Positions 18,297-27,486 of a stretch of 64,000 bases of DNA are shown piece after piece. The stretch comes from an uncultured Spartobacteria bacterium (GTDB lineage: Bacteria > Verrucomicrobiota > Verrucomicrobiia > Chthoniobacterales > Chthoniobacteraceae). Below the pieces are notes generated by a model. It made no database searches and was not told the DNA's origin. It worked only from the letters and a program-made list of their open reading frames with translations. The translations under genes and the position numbers were made by a program. Each line of letters opens with the position of its first letter. Positions within the stretch are counted from its first letter, which is position 1. The stretch lies in contig CAIURC010000214.1 of NCBI GenBank assembly GCA_903901425.1, forward strand, positions 62,001 to 126,000, given 5' to 3'.

Positions 18297-18324
18297 TTGC
18301 ACCGCACCCCGGTTGCGCTATGCT
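18297..18324 (+). promoter_or_regulatory. Candidate hflX promoter with a very short leader
   Basis: TTGCAC and TATGCT are separated by 16 bases. The expected transcription start is about 18331, only a few bases before the ATG at 18334, so the mRNA would be nearly leaderless. Confidence 0.45.
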
Positions 18325-18333
18325 TCAAGACCC

Positions 18334-19650
18334 ATGTTTGACACCCACGAGAGCAGAAAAGTCCAGAGAGCCCTGCTCGTCGGAGCCTACAGCGATCCGG
18401 CAGACCGTCCAGAGGCGCAGAGCCTGCTGGAGGAACTGGGCGAACTGGTCGACACCTTGGGGATCCCCGTCATCCAAAGCCTGCTCGTCCACCACCGCGA
18501 AACCCATGCCCGGTTCCTGCTCGGATCCGGAAAAGCCGAGGAGATCGCCGGCATTGCCCGGGAAAACAGCTGCGACGTCATCATTTTTGACAACGAACTC
18601 TCCCCCAGCCAGCAACGCAACTGGGAGAAAATCGCGCAAGGCATTGCCGTGATCGACCGCCACGAAGTCATTCTCGACATCTTCGGGCAACGCGCGCAGA
18701 CCAGTGAAGCCAGACTCCAAGTCGAACTTGCCCGGCTCGAGTACTCCCTGCCGCGCCTCACCCGCGCCTGGGGACATCTGGCCCGCCAAGGCGGCGGCAT
18801 CGGGGGCCGCGGCGAGGGCGAATCCCAGCTCGAGCAGGACAAACGCAGGATTCGCAACGCCATCGACCGCTGCAAACGCGAACTCGAACAGGTCCGTTCC
18901 GCCCGCGCCACCCAGCGCAAAGACCGCAAAAAAACCCCGGTCCCAAACGCCGCAATCGTCGGCTACACCAACGCCGGAAAATCCTCGCTGCTCCGTCGCT
19001 TGACCGGCGCAGACGTCCTCGTCGAAGACAAACTTTTTGCCACGCTGGACACCACCACCCGGAAGGTGGCGCTCCCCAACCGGCAACCCCTCCTCCTTAC
19101 GGACACCGTTGGCTTTGTGCGCAATCTTCCGCACCATCTGGTCGAAGCATTCAACGCCACCCTCGAGGAAGCCGTCCTTTCTGATTTTCTCATCCACCTG
19201 CTCGACGCCTCACAACCCAAGGTGCTCGATTTCCACAAAACCACGCTCGACGTGCTCCGCGACCTCGGCGCCGACGAAAAACGCACTCTGGTGGCATTCA
19301 ACAAAATCGACAGGGTCGAAGATCCAGCCACCCTCGCCAGCCTCCGCAGAGCCTTTCCCGAAGCCGAATTCATCTCTGTCCACACCGGTCAGGGCATCGA
19401 TTCTCTCCTCCAACGCATGAGCGAGTTTGTGTCTGGTGGATCCAGAGTCTGTGAACTGCGCATCCCCCATTCCGAAGGCGAACTGGTGGCGCGCCTCCAC
19501 AGGCAGGCCCAGATCCTTGAGTCCGAGTACCAGGAGGACGCACTCCGGATTGTGGCGGTTCTCTCCCCAAGACTCGCCACGGAATGCGCTCCGTTTGTTC
19601 AAACCCAAGGCCAGCGCACCACACCCGAAACCGTTTCCCCAATCCAGTGA
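18334..19650 (+). CDS. hflX: GTPase HflX
   Basis: HflX is a ribosome-associated GTPase that splits or rescues stalled ribosomes. The N-terminal HflX domain is clear (LLGSGKAEEIA, IDRHEVILDIFGQRAQTSEA) and is followed by the glycine-rich GGGIGGRGEGES linker. The G domain has G1 GYTNAGKSS, G3 DTVGFVRNLP, and NKID as G4. The ATG at 18334 is used; the frame opens seven codons earlier at a TTG. It overlaps trmD by four bases (GTGA), which suggests coupled translation. Confidence 0.95.
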   Translation: MFDTHESRKVQRALLVGAYSDPADRPEAQSLLEELGELVDTLGIPVIQSLLVHHRETHARFLLGSGKAEEIAGIARENSCDVIIFDNELSPSQQRNWEKIAQGIAVIDRHEVILDIFGQRAQTSEARLQVELARLEYSLPRLTRAWGHLARQGGGIGGRGEGESQLEQDKRRIRNAIDRCKRELEQVRSARATQRKDRKKTPVPNAAIVGYTNAGKSSLLRRLTGADVLVEDKLFATLDTTTRKVALPNRQPLLLTDTVGFVRNLPHHLVEAFNATLEEAVLSDFLIHLLDASQPKVLDFHKTTLDVLRDLGADEKRTLVAFNKIDRVEDPATLASLRRAFPEAEFISVHTGQGIDSLLQRMSEFVSGGSRVCELRIPHSEGELVARLHRQAQILESEYQEDALRIVAVLSPRLATECAPFVQTQGQRTTPETVSPIQ

Positions 19651-20333
19651 GTGCCCCCCTGCGCATTGATATCCTCTCCCTGTTCCCGCAGATCGCTTCC
19701 GCGCCCCTGGGCGAAAGCATTCTCGGACGCGCCCAGGAAAAACGGCTGATCGAGGTCCATTCCCACAACCTGCGGGACTGGGCCACGGACAAACACCGCA
19801 CCACCGACGATGCACCCTACGGCGGCGGCCAGGGCATGGTCCTCAAGTGTGAACCCATTTTTGCCGCCATTGATTCTCTCAAAAAACCCGGATCCCGCGT
19901 GGTTCTGATGTCCCCGGCAGGTCGCATGTTCCGCCAGTCCATGGCCGAGGAGTACGCCCGATTTCAGCATCTCATCCTGCTCTGCGGCCACTACGAGGGG
20001 ATTGACCAGCGCGCCATCGACGAGCTTGTCGACGACGAAATCTCGATTGGCGATTACGTGCTCACCAATGGGGCGCTCGCTGCCGCCGTCTTTGTTGATG
20101 CCATCGCACGCCTCATCCCAGGCGTCCTCGGCGACGCCGCCTCGGCTCGCGACGACAGCCATGCCTCAGGCCTCCTCGAGTTCCCCCAGTACACGCGCCC
20201 CGTCGAATTCCGCGGACTCCGCGTCCCAGAAATCCTGCTCGGCGGCAACCACGGCGCCATCGCGAATTGGCGCAGAGACCAGGCCATCGCCAAAACCCGT
20301 TCCGTTCGCCCGGACCTTCTGCCACCGGCCTAA
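19647..20333 (+). CDS. trmD: tRNA (guanine-37-N1)-methyltransferase TrmD
   Basis: TrmD methylates G37 next to the anticodon using SAM and protects against +1 frameshifting. The knot region is visible (LLCGHYEGIDQRAIDELVDDE, with IGDYVLTNGALAA). The N-terminal IDILSLFPQI and the C-terminal LLEFPQYTRP and HGAIANWRRDQA segments are all typical. The start is GTG at 19647, overlapping the hflX stop; an upstream extension to 19584 would overlap hflX much more. In most bacteria trmD is in the rpsP-rimM-trmD-rplS operon; here it is with hflX. Confidence 0.95.
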   Translation: MSAPLRIDILSLFPQIASAPLGESILGRAQEKRLIEVHSHNLRDWATDKHRTTDDAPYGGGQGMVLKCEPIFAAIDSLKKPGSRVVLMSPAGRMFRQSMAEEYARFQHLILLCGHYEGIDQRAIDELVDDEISIGDYVLTNGALAAAVFVDAIARLIPGVLGDAASARDDSHASGLLEFPQYTRPVEFRGLRVPEILLGGNHGAIANWRRDQAIAKTRSVRPDLLPPA

Positions 20334-20336
20334 CCC

Positions 20337-21152
20337 ATGGAGACCCCAAAACCACCCCTGCTCCAGATCAACGACCTCTGTATCTCCAGGGGCAAAGTCC
20401 GGCTCCTCCGGGACTTTAACTGGACCGTCCGCCCGGGTGAACACTGGGTGATCCTCGGCCCGAACGGTTCCGGGAAGACATCGCTCCTCAGCGCACTCAC
20501 CGGCTACCTCTCCCACACCTCCGGCTCCATCCAACTCCTCGGGGAGACTTTCGGTGAAAGCGACTGGCGCCTTCTGCGCACCCGGATCGGCCTGGTCAGC
20601 AGCAGCATCCGCCAGATGATGCCCGAGAACGAAACCGCTCTCGCCACGGTTCTCTGCGGCAAATACGCCATGATCGATTTCTGGGGCACCGCAGCCCCAG
20701 GCGACGCAAGAGCCGCACGGGCCATGCTCCGCTTGGTCGAGGCCCAACACCTCGCCAACCGCGAATGGGCCGTTCTCAGCCAGGGCGAACGCCAGCGCGT
20801 ACTCATCGGACGCGCGCTCATGGCCAAACCCAAGCTCCTCATCCTCGACGAACCCTGCGCAGGGCTCGATCCTGTGGCCCGCGAAAAATTCCTCCTTTTC
20901 CTCCAGCGCCTCGGCTCCGATCCAGCCGGACCCGCTCTGGTCCTCGTCACCCATCATGTCGAAGAAATCACCCCGGTTTTCTCGCATGCACTTCTTCTCC
21001 GGGACGGCGAGCCCGTGGCCTCCGGCCCGAAATCAGAAACCCTCACCTCCCAAAACTTCAGCCATGCCTTCCAGGCGCCCCTTCGCCTCCAGTCGAGGAA
21101 CGGGCGCTACCAGCTTGTCCTTCAAGAAACCGGGGCGTTGAAAAAAAACTGA
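20337..21152 (+). CDS. ABC transporter ATP-binding protein
   Basis: This single nucleotide-binding domain of 271 residues has Walker A GPNGSGKTS, signature LSQGERQR, Walker B LLILDEPCAGLD and an H-loop His in THHVEE. The overall pattern resembles stand-alone ATPases of the ModF/YlmA type. No permease or binding-protein gene is adjacent, so its partner is unknown. It starts three bases after the trmD stop and probably belongs to the hflX-trmD transcript. Confidence 0.85.
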   Translation: METPKPPLLQINDLCISRGKVRLLRDFNWTVRPGEHWVILGPNGSGKTSLLSALTGYLSHTSGSIQLLGETFGESDWRLLRTRIGLVSSSIRQMMPENETALATVLCGKYAMIDFWGTAAPGDARAARAMLRLVEAQHLANREWAVLSQGERQRVLIGRALMAKPKLLILDEPCAGLDPVAREKFLLFLQRLGSDPAGPALVLVTHHVEEITPVFSHALLLRDGEPVASGPKSETLTSQNFSHAFQAPLRLQSRNGRYQLVLQETGALKKN

Positions 21153-21201
21153 AGGAAACTTCAAGAAATCCTCCCTCAAAACCGTATTCGGAACAGCCCC
21201 T

Positions 21202-22041
21202 GTGAAACTCAACCCACGCCGAATCCAAATCTTGGCCGCGCTCGTCCTGACAACGTGCGTCCCACACACCGGGCACTCGAACCCTCCCGCACCGTCGCCC
21301 ACGTCGCCCACGTCGCCCACGTCGCCCACGTCGCCCACGTCGCCCACGTCGGCTGTGGCGCCTGTGGCGCCTGCTTCGGATGCTCCTGCGCCGCCTCCAC
21401 CCGTCGAGGAACTCGGAAACAACCGCTACCGCGTCGGATCGATCCAACTCGACAAGAACCTGGGGACGGCCTCCTTTCAGGCCCGGGTCAACCAGTTGGA
21501 AGGCAGTCTGGAATATCTGCTGGTCACGCCCTCTGGGAGTACACACGAGAGTCTTCTGGTTACTGATATCTCCCCGAAGCAACTTCACGTCGCCATGCTC
21601 CTCCTCGGCGCAAAACCCTCCAGCCAAACCGCCGATCCCGCCCCCGGGCAGCTCAACGCGGAGTTTCTCAAGAATGCCCCGGCACCGCAGGGCAGCCCGC
21701 TTCAATTCACGGTTTCCTGGAAGGAAAAAGGCCGGAAAAAATCCGCCCCGGTTGAGGACTGGGTTTTCCATTCCGGCACAAAACGCTCCGCCGAACGCGG
21801 CCCGTGGATTTATACCGGGTCCTACATTCGGGAAGGCACTTTTCTTGCCGAACTGGACGGTTGCTTTGCCGCACTGGTCCACAACCCCTCTGCCCTGATC
21901 AACAACCCCCGGAAAGGTCGGGATGACGATTCCGCGTGGGAACCGCACCGCAAACAGATGCCCCCCCTAGCCACCCCCGTCGAGATCACGCTTCGGCTTT
22001 TGCCACATTCGGATTCGCAACCCACAACCCCCAAGAACTGA
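21202..22041 (+). CDS. Secreted YdjY-domain protein with a (Ser-Pro-Thr)6 linker
   Basis: An N-terminal signal sequence (IQILAALVLTTCVPHTGHS) is followed by a low-complexity linker of six SPT units and a Pro/Ala-rich stretch. The YdjY domain begins near residue 70 (RYRVGSIQLDKN, LEGSLEYLLVTPSG, HESLLVT). YdjY domains occur mainly in PVC bacteria and have no established function. The start is GTG at 21202. Its stop overlaps the next ATG by one base (TGATG), which implies coupling to the toroid protein downstream. Confidence 0.75.
   Translation: MKLNPRRIQILAALVLTTCVPHTGHSNPPAPSPTSPTSPTSPTSPTSPTSAVAPVAPASDAPAPPPPVEELGNNRYRVGSIQLDKNLGTASFQARVNQLEGSLEYLLVTPSGSTHESLLVTDISPKQLHVAMLLLGAKPSSQTADPAPGQLNAEFLKNAPAPQGSPLQFTVSWKEKGRKKSAPVEDWVFHSGTKRSAERGPWIYTGSYIREGTFLAELDGCFAALVHNPSALINNPRKGRDDDSAWEPHRKQMPPLATPVEITLRLLPHSDSQPTTPKN
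21295..21348 (+). repeat. 9-bp tandem repeat, six perfect units
   Basis: TCGCCCACG is repeated six times without a mismatch and encodes the Ser-Pro-Thr units of the YdjY protein linker. Because the unit is a multiple of three, copy-number change would alter linker length without frameshift. The perfect repetition at nucleotide level suggests recent expansion. Confidence 0.95.
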
Positions 22042-23201
22042 TGAAAACCATCCTGACTCCCGCCACCTGGGCCGTTGCAGCCGGTCTTTTCTTTGTTTCA
22101 TGCCCCGCGACGATCGCTGAACCCATCCGCGAAAAGCCCGGCCATGTTTCGCTCAAGAACGAGGTCCAACTCTCCATCGACCGCGGCTTGAGCTGGCTCA
22201 AGTCGCAACAGAAGCCCGATGGCACATGGTCCAATGCGGATCATCCGGCACTGACCTGCCTGCCGCTCCTTGCCTTTGAACGCAACCCGCAGAACAAATT
22301 TCAGACCTCGGGCGCGCGCCCTGAGTTCCTTGAGAAAGGATACGCGTTTGTGCGCTCCCAGGCAAAGCCGGATGGCGGCATCTACTCCACGGGCCTCTCC
22401 AATTACAACACCTCCCTTGCCTTGGTTTGCCTGCTCACCCGCAACCTCCCTGCAGACGAACCCCTCATCACCAAGGCCCGCTCGTTCATCATCGGCCAGC
22501 AGGCCAAGGGCATGGCCACCGAGTCGCTCGATGGCGGCATCGGCTACGGCCCCACCGGCGTCAGCCCGAAACGCCAGCACCCCGATCTGGACAACACCCT
22601 CATCGCTCTGGAGGCCCTGCGCACCTACCGCGCTGCCCGCCCCAACGTGGAGTCCAAGGACGATTTGGACTGGAATGCCGCCATCCAGTTTCTGGCACGC
22701 ACCCAAAACCTGCCCGAATCAAATCCCACTGGCAGCAAGGATCCCTCCAATCGCGGCGGATTTGTGTATTACCCCGGCTACAGCAACGCCGATCCCACCG
22801 ACGGATCCAAACCCCTCCGCAGCTACGGCTCAATGACCTACGCCGGCCTCCTGAGCTTCATTTACGCCGACCTCAAACCCAGCGACCCACGCGTTCAGGC
22901 CGCGGAAGACTGGCTCAGGAAGAACTTTAGCCTCGATGAAAACCCCGGCATGGGGCGAGCCGGCCTCTATTACTACTACCATCTGATGGCCAAGGGCCTC
23001 GCCGCCACAGGGCGCGAAACACTCGACCTTCCCAACGGCTCAAAGCTGGACTGGGCCCAAGCCCTGGCCAAAAAACTCCTCGACCTCCAACAGGGCGATG
23101 GCTCGTGGGTCAATGAAACCGGCCGCTGGATGGAGAAGGATCCCGTTTTGGTCACCGCCTACTGCGTCCTCGCACTGGAAACCATCGCATCCAAACTCTA
23201 A
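22041..23201 (+). CDS. Secreted alpha/alpha-toroid protein (prenyltransferase/squalene oxidase repeats)
   Basis: This 386-residue protein has a cleavable signal peptide (AVAAGLFFVSCPATIAEP). Toroid repeats such as GLSWLKSQQKPDGTW, AKPDGGIYS and LLDLQQGDGSWVN follow. The QxxDGxW-type units are those of the terpene cyclase/prenyltransferase fold. The exported location and the lack of an obvious DxDD-type acidic motif argue against a real cyclase, and many PVC members have no known activity. The ATG at 22041 overlaps the ydjY stop. It converges with the cytochrome gene. Confidence 0.8.
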   Translation: MKTILTPATWAVAAGLFFVSCPATIAEPIREKPGHVSLKNEVQLSIDRGLSWLKSQQKPDGTWSNADHPALTCLPLLAFERNPQNKFQTSGARPEFLEKGYAFVRSQAKPDGGIYSTGLSNYNTSLALVCLLTRNLPADEPLITKARSFIIGQQAKGMATESLDGGIGYGPTGVSPKRQHPDLDNTLIALEALRTYRAARPNVESKDDLDWNAAIQFLARTQNLPESNPTGSKDPSNRGGFVYYPGYSNADPTDGSKPLRSYGSMTYAGLLSFIYADLKPSDPRVQAAEDWLRKNFSLDENPGMGRAGLYYYYHLMAKGLAATGRETLDLPNGSKLDWAQALAKKLLDLQQGDGSWVNETGRWMEKDPVLVTAYCVLALETIASKL

Positions 23202-23305
23202 GCGCGAGCAAATCCGGCAAGGCACCGGCAAGGCGCCTCGCATCGGCACCCTGAATCGCCTAAACCGATTTGGCCTCTGAAACGCCTGCCTTGCTCCCTA
23301 GGTGC

Positions 23306-24619
23306 TCACTTGTTCAATGTCCGCTGCGCCGCCGCCAAATACTCCAGAATCTTTCCGCGTTGACCGTCACTGAGGTGCGCGCGCCCCCCCATGGACGCCA
23401 TCGCGCGTGACCATCCGTCCATGGACCGCGAATCCAGCAACTCCAGATCATGGCACTCGGTGCACCGCGCCGTGTAGAGCTTACGCGCCTCCTCCAAAAC
23501 AGCCGCGCTGCTGCCACCCGATGCCGCCACAAGAGCCGGCGTCACCGGCGGCGAAGTCCGTTCCTCAAAGGCCGACTCCATTTCTTTCTTCAACTCCTTC
23601 AACTTCGGGTGGTCAGCGCACTTCTTCAGTCCGTGGTCCAATGCCGAAAGGGCGTGTACCGCCCCGCCCGCATGTTTGCGCATCGAGTTGGCCGCCTTAA
23701 AGTCGTCTTCCGCATCTCCAAGATCCTTTTCCACACGCGCCATCAACGCCTTCAAATCCGGCCGCGACGGTTCCGCCTTCAATCCTGCCTCCACCCAGCG
23801 TTTGGCCTCCAGCATCCGATGCAACGCCGCAGCCTGACGCCCAAGATTCACGCCCAGCGCCCCGGCAACCGCTCGTTCCCGCAACGGCTCCCGATCCACC
23901 TTCGACCCCGCCAGCGCAGGGGCACCTCCGGGATTCGCCGCCTGCACCCGGGCGGAAACCTTGTCCAACCCTTCCTCCAAGGCCAGCGCCAGACTGGCAT
24001 GTCCGGCTTTGTCGAGTTGCACCGCCGTCTCGCGCATCCCGGCCAGAAGGTTTCCGAAAGCCTGAGCCCTGCCCCCCAGAGCCACCCCAGCCGCAGTTAA
24101 AAAACCCGTGAACCGCGGCTGCAACGCAGATGCAAGCGCCTTCAGGGCCGGATCCTGACCTGCCGCTGCCAGCGCACGAGGCACCTCGTCAAAACGCTGG
24201 TCACGGAATGCTTCAAACGCCCGCAACAACTCGCCCCATCCGTCCCGGGCTACCCCCTCCACTGCTTCCACAGGCACCGTCACGGCCACCGCCGTCCCAT
24301 CCTCCTTGTAATACGGGACGTAAACCAGTTTCTGGGCTGCGTCGTACTTGAGAACCGTAAACTCCTGGCTTTTCGGCGCGGGCTTGTAGTTTTCTCCTTT
24401 GAACAGAAGCGTCTCACTCCGGTTCAACCGAACCAGTTCCCCAGGACTCACTCCCCCTCCAGGCGCCGCCGAAATGCCCGCCCCCCAAAGACATCCCACC
24501 CCCACCAATACACCCAATAAACGGAACCCCGCCGTTCGGCACAACCTCCAAACTCTGGCAAATGCCAAGTGTTCAAACTCCGAACAAACGTGAGTGGATT
24601 GAGTGGGGGCGTCCTTCAC
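23306..24619 (-). CDS. Secreted monoheme c-type cytochrome with a large uncharacterised N-terminal region
   Basis: The last 60 residues carry one heme-binding motif, CTECH, and a likely axial Met in MASMGG. The chain begins with a hydrophobic export segment (GFRLLGVLVGVGCLWGAG). Between them, some 330 Ala/Leu/Lys-rich residues, mainly predicted helix, match no family I recognise. It is probably periplasmic and redox-active. The start is uncertain: GTG at 24619 opens the frame, but the signal sequence begins about 25 residues later, so the true start may be internal. Confidence 0.6.
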   Translation of the reverse strand: MKDAPTQSTHVCSEFEHLAFARVWRLCRTAGFRLLGVLVGVGCLWGAGISAAPGGGVSPGELVRLNRSETLLFKGENYKPAPKSQEFTVLKYDAAQKLVYVPYYKEDGTAVAVTVPVEAVEGVARDGWGELLRAFEAFRDQRFDEVPRALAAAGQDPALKALASALQPRFTGFLTAAGVALGGRAQAFGNLLAGMRETAVQLDKAGHASLALALEEGLDKVSARVQAANPGGAPALAGSKVDREPLRERAVAGALGVNLGRQAAALHRMLEAKRWVEAGLKAEPSRPDLKALMARVEKDLGDAEDDFKAANSMRKHAGGAVHALSALDHGLKKCADHPKLKELKKEMESAFEERTSPPVTPALVAASGGSSAAVLEEARKLYTARCTECHDLELLDSRSMDGWSRAMASMGGRAHLSDGQRGKILEYLAAAQRTLNK

Positions 24620-24860
24620 AGCCCCAGCCTGAAAATTCCCGCCCCCGAGTTCAAGCCCGCTCTCAGCCCCCTAAAAACTCCGAGCCTCTTTTGGATTGGA
24701 ACTTTTGGACGTCCCGAACCGCCAATGAGTGGGATCCCTGTGACATGGAAATGCCCAGACAAACGGCTTGATCCGAGTTTCACTCCACACCAGTTTTCGG
24801 CGACACTCAGAGAGTCGCCCGCCCCACTCAGACGACCTTATCCGCCGATCGGTTTGTGCC

Positions 24861-26414
24861 ATGCAGATCATACTGAACGCCATCTACAGCCTCGCTCCAG
24901 TGACAGTTCTCTGCGGAGCCCTTCTGGCTCTGGCTCTCCAACGCGCAACCCGGAGGCAACTGGCACAGGAAAAAATAATCTTCTGTATCAGCCTCACCGC
25001 GCACCTTTGCCTGCTCCTCATCTATCTATCGACCCCATATTTTTTTGGTCTGTCGGACTTTTCCGCCGCCAATGTGGCAAGGGCATACTTGGACGGCAAC
25101 CCCATGTACGGCACGCCTCTGACCAATAACACCGGACACGCCATTCTTTATGGACCGCTCTATTTCCTGCCGACCTTGCTCGCATTCAAACTCGCTGGAG
25201 TTTCGGTCTCAGCCGCAAAATTTTCTGGAGCGCTCCAGTATCTGATCTGGCTGATGGGGATCGTCATTTTTCAGTTTAAATCTCCCGCCTCCTCAAAACA
25301 GGAATCCAGCTACCGGCTAACTGGAATGCTGCTTTCCCTCGGTTTTTTCATGCCGTTCGAATTCTGCCTGATCCAAATCGTGGCCCTTTACGCACTTTGG
25401 TTTCCGATCCGGAGCAGAATCGCTCGGTCGTTGGCGGGCGGAGTCGCAGCCGCAATCGCCGGGAACCTTCGGATACACGGGTTTTTGTATGTCCTTTCCG
25501 GTGCGCTGGACTTGGAAAAAAGAAGCCTTCGTGATGCACTGCGGAACCTTATTTTTTTCTTTGTCTTTTTTGTTGGCGTCAGCTCGCCGTTTCTTTTTCA
25601 AGGCGTGTCACTGAATGAATACCTTGGCATGCTTACCGGGGGTGTCCGCCACGGATTCCCGGCTGATGTAATTGCGACCCAGATGTGCTGGCTGCTGATC
25701 GTGGGGGGGGCGGCACTCTGCGCTGCTGAAGACTCAAAGGGTGCCAAGCACGAAACAGATCCGGTCACTGTTACGCTTTCGGGCCTCTCCCTGTCCGCTC
25801 TTTTTCTGGCCAGCTGCAAGGCAGGCAGCGGTCCACACCATCTCATCGCGGCGCTTCCTCTACTGCTTCTTTTTTTATCAAAATGCCGATTCCGCCTTCC
25901 TCAAGGCGACATTCTTCAACCTGCCGCCGTCTGTCTTTCGGTATCGCTGGCAGTGGTTGGAACCGCACGGGGCGCGAAGAACGGCTACGATCTTATCCGT
26001 TTTCCCGCAGACGCACTTTTTGAAGACATTCGGGGAATTGCCAATCAGGCACGCGGCAATGTCGCGCTGGGATTTGGCGGCGATCAAGACCTCAACTGGA
26101 CAAGGCCGGGCGGCCTTGGGCGGATTCTCGCCACAGGCTTTCTCTTTCCCAAGGATCTGCAAATTGGGAACCACACCACGCTCATGGACTTCAAAAAGAG
26201 CGGACACGACCTGGACGCCTTCGTCCTCCCAAAAATCATGTCTTCCAGGATCGAGTACCTAGCCTTCCCCAAGCGGTCCAAGCCGCTCCAGATTTCAAGT
26301 TGGTACGACGAGACGCCCCTCCTGACGCAGGCCACTGTGGATTCATTTCACCAACGCTATGAATTCGCCTACCAGAGCCGGTTTTTTGACATCTACCAAC
26401 TGCGCCATCCCTGA
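24861..26414 (+). CDS. Polytopic membrane protein, possible GT-C-type glycosyltransferase
   Basis: About 517 residues with roughly ten hydrophobic segments and a polar C-terminal domain. An early extracytoplasmic loop with YLDGNPMYGTPLTNN and HAILYGPLYFLP resembles the polyprenyl-phosphate-sugar-dependent GT-C membrane glycosyltransferases. No family-defining motif is complete. The coding sequence is visibly more AT-rich than its neighbours, with many T-runs, which may indicate horizontal acquisition. The ATG at 24861 is chosen because the first helix begins there; the frame is open back to 24768. It converges with the GDP-fucose synthase gene. The 240 bases before it hold nothing I recognise. 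Confidence 0.5.
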   Translation: MQIILNAIYSLAPVTVLCGALLALALQRATRRQLAQEKIIFCISLTAHLCLLLIYLSTPYFFGLSDFSAANVARAYLDGNPMYGTPLTNNTGHAILYGPLYFLPTLLAFKLAGVSVSAAKFSGALQYLIWLMGIVIFQFKSPASSKQESSYRLTGMLLSLGFFMPFEFCLIQIVALYALWFPIRSRIARSLAGGVAAAIAGNLRIHGFLYVLSGALDLEKRSLRDALRNLIFFFVFFVGVSSPFLFQGVSLNEYLGMLTGGVRHGFPADVIATQMCWLLIVGGAALCAAEDSKGAKHETDPVTVTLSGLSLSALFLASCKAGSGPHHLIAALPLLLLFLSKCRFRLPQGDILQPAAVCLSVSLAVVGTARGAKNGYDLIRFPADALFEDIRGIANQARGNVALGFGGDQDLNWTRPGGLGRILATGFLFPKDLQIGNHTTLMDFKKSGHDLDAFVLPKIMSSRIEYLAFPKRSKPLQISSWYDETPLLTQATVDSFHQRYEFAYQSRFFDIYQLRHP

Positions 26415-26465
26415 AATGGACATCCCTCCCGCACAGCCGCCACTCCCCTGATCGTAGGGAATGGG

Positions 26466-27413
26466 CTAGTTGCGCGCCGTACCCGCATCATATGCGGCTC
26501 GGTACCAAGCGTAAGTTGCTGCGATTCCCTCCCTGAGCGGGATCCGTGCATGCCACCCAAGCCCGGTCAACCGGCTCACATCCAGAAGTTTCCGAGGAGT
26601 TCCATCGGGCGCCCCGGAATCAAATTCGAGGCCGCCTCCAAACCCAACCACCTCGCAGATGAGTTCGGCGAGTTGCCGGATACTAACTTCCTGACCAGAA
26701 CCCACATTCACAATCTCCATGCCGCAGTAATTCTCGAGGAGAAACCGGCACGCAGAAGCCAGATCGTCCACGTGAAGAAACTCGCGCAGCGGCCGCCCGG
26801 TTCCCCAGACCTGCACGGTCCGCGCCCCGGCACTCTTTGCCTCGTGCACCTTGCGCAGAAGGGCGGGCAGAACATGAGAACCCGCCAGGTCAAAATTGTC
26901 GCCGGGACCGTACAGGTTGGTGGGCATGGCACAGATGAAGGGACGTCCGTACTGCCGGAAATAGGCCTGGCAAAGCTTGATTCCCGCAATCTTGGCCACT
27001 GCATACGCCTCGTTGGTGGGCTCCAGCGGGCCACCCAGAAGGGCCTCCTCACGCATCGGCTGCTCCGCGTGCTTGGGATAAATGCAGGAACTGCCCAGGA
27101 ACAAAAGTTTTTCGGCACCGAAATCTGCTGCAGCCTCAATCAGGTTGTTCTGGATCTGCAAATTGTGCAGGAGAAACTCCACCGGAAAATCGTTGTTGGC
27201 TCGGATCCCGCCCACCTTGGCCGCGGCCACCACCACTGCAGCCGGACGCTCCACATCGAAATAACGGCGCACCGCCTCCCGGTCCCGGTAGTCCAACGCC
27301 TCCCGCGCAGGCCGCAACAAACGCCCGTACCCGGCTGCCGCAAGCTCCCTCACAATTGCGCCTCCAGCGAGCCCCCGGTGGCCGGCCACTAAAATGGGTT
27401 TTTGTTTATCCAC
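26466..27413 (-). CDS. fcl: GDP-L-fucose synthase
   Basis: This enzyme epimerises and reduces GDP-4-keto-6-deoxymannose to GDP-L-fucose with NADPH. The NADP-binding GHRGLAGGAI is near the start. The catalytic Ser109 and Cys110 are in GSSCIYPK, with Tyr137 and Lys141 in YAVAK and the active-site His in GSHVLPALLRK. The start is GTG at 27413, giving 315 residues, the usual family length; the frame runs on to 27587 but adds no homologous sequence. The preceding enzyme, GDP-mannose 4,6-dehydratase, is not in the window. The product would feed surface glycans, consistent with the flanking envelope genes. Confidence 0.9.
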   Translation of the reverse strand: MDKQKPILVAGHRGLAGGAIVRELAAAGYGRLLRPAREALDYRDREAVRRYFDVERPAAVVVAAAKVGGIRANNDFPVEFLLHNLQIQNNLIEAAADFGAEKLLFLGSSCIYPKHAEQPMREEALLGGPLEPTNEAYAVAKIAGIKLCQAYFRQYGRPFICAMPTNLYGPGDNFDLAGSHVLPALLRKVHEAKSAGARTVQVWGTGRPLREFLHVDDLASACRFLLENYCGMEIVNVGSGQEVSIRQLAELICEVVGFGGGLEFDSGAPDGTPRKLLDVSRLTGLGWHARIPLREGIAATYAWYRAAYDAGTARN

Positions 27414-27486
27414 AGCCGTGAGCAAACCCAAACAGCGCTCCGGAATCAAACCCGCTTTCCTCAGGCTGCCAAATCGCTCCGCCCCC

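Noticed and set aside
22041-23201. Functional squalene or hopene cyclase
   Set aside because: The protein is exported, too short for a hopene cyclase, and lacks an evident DxDD motif; only the toroid repeats are supported.
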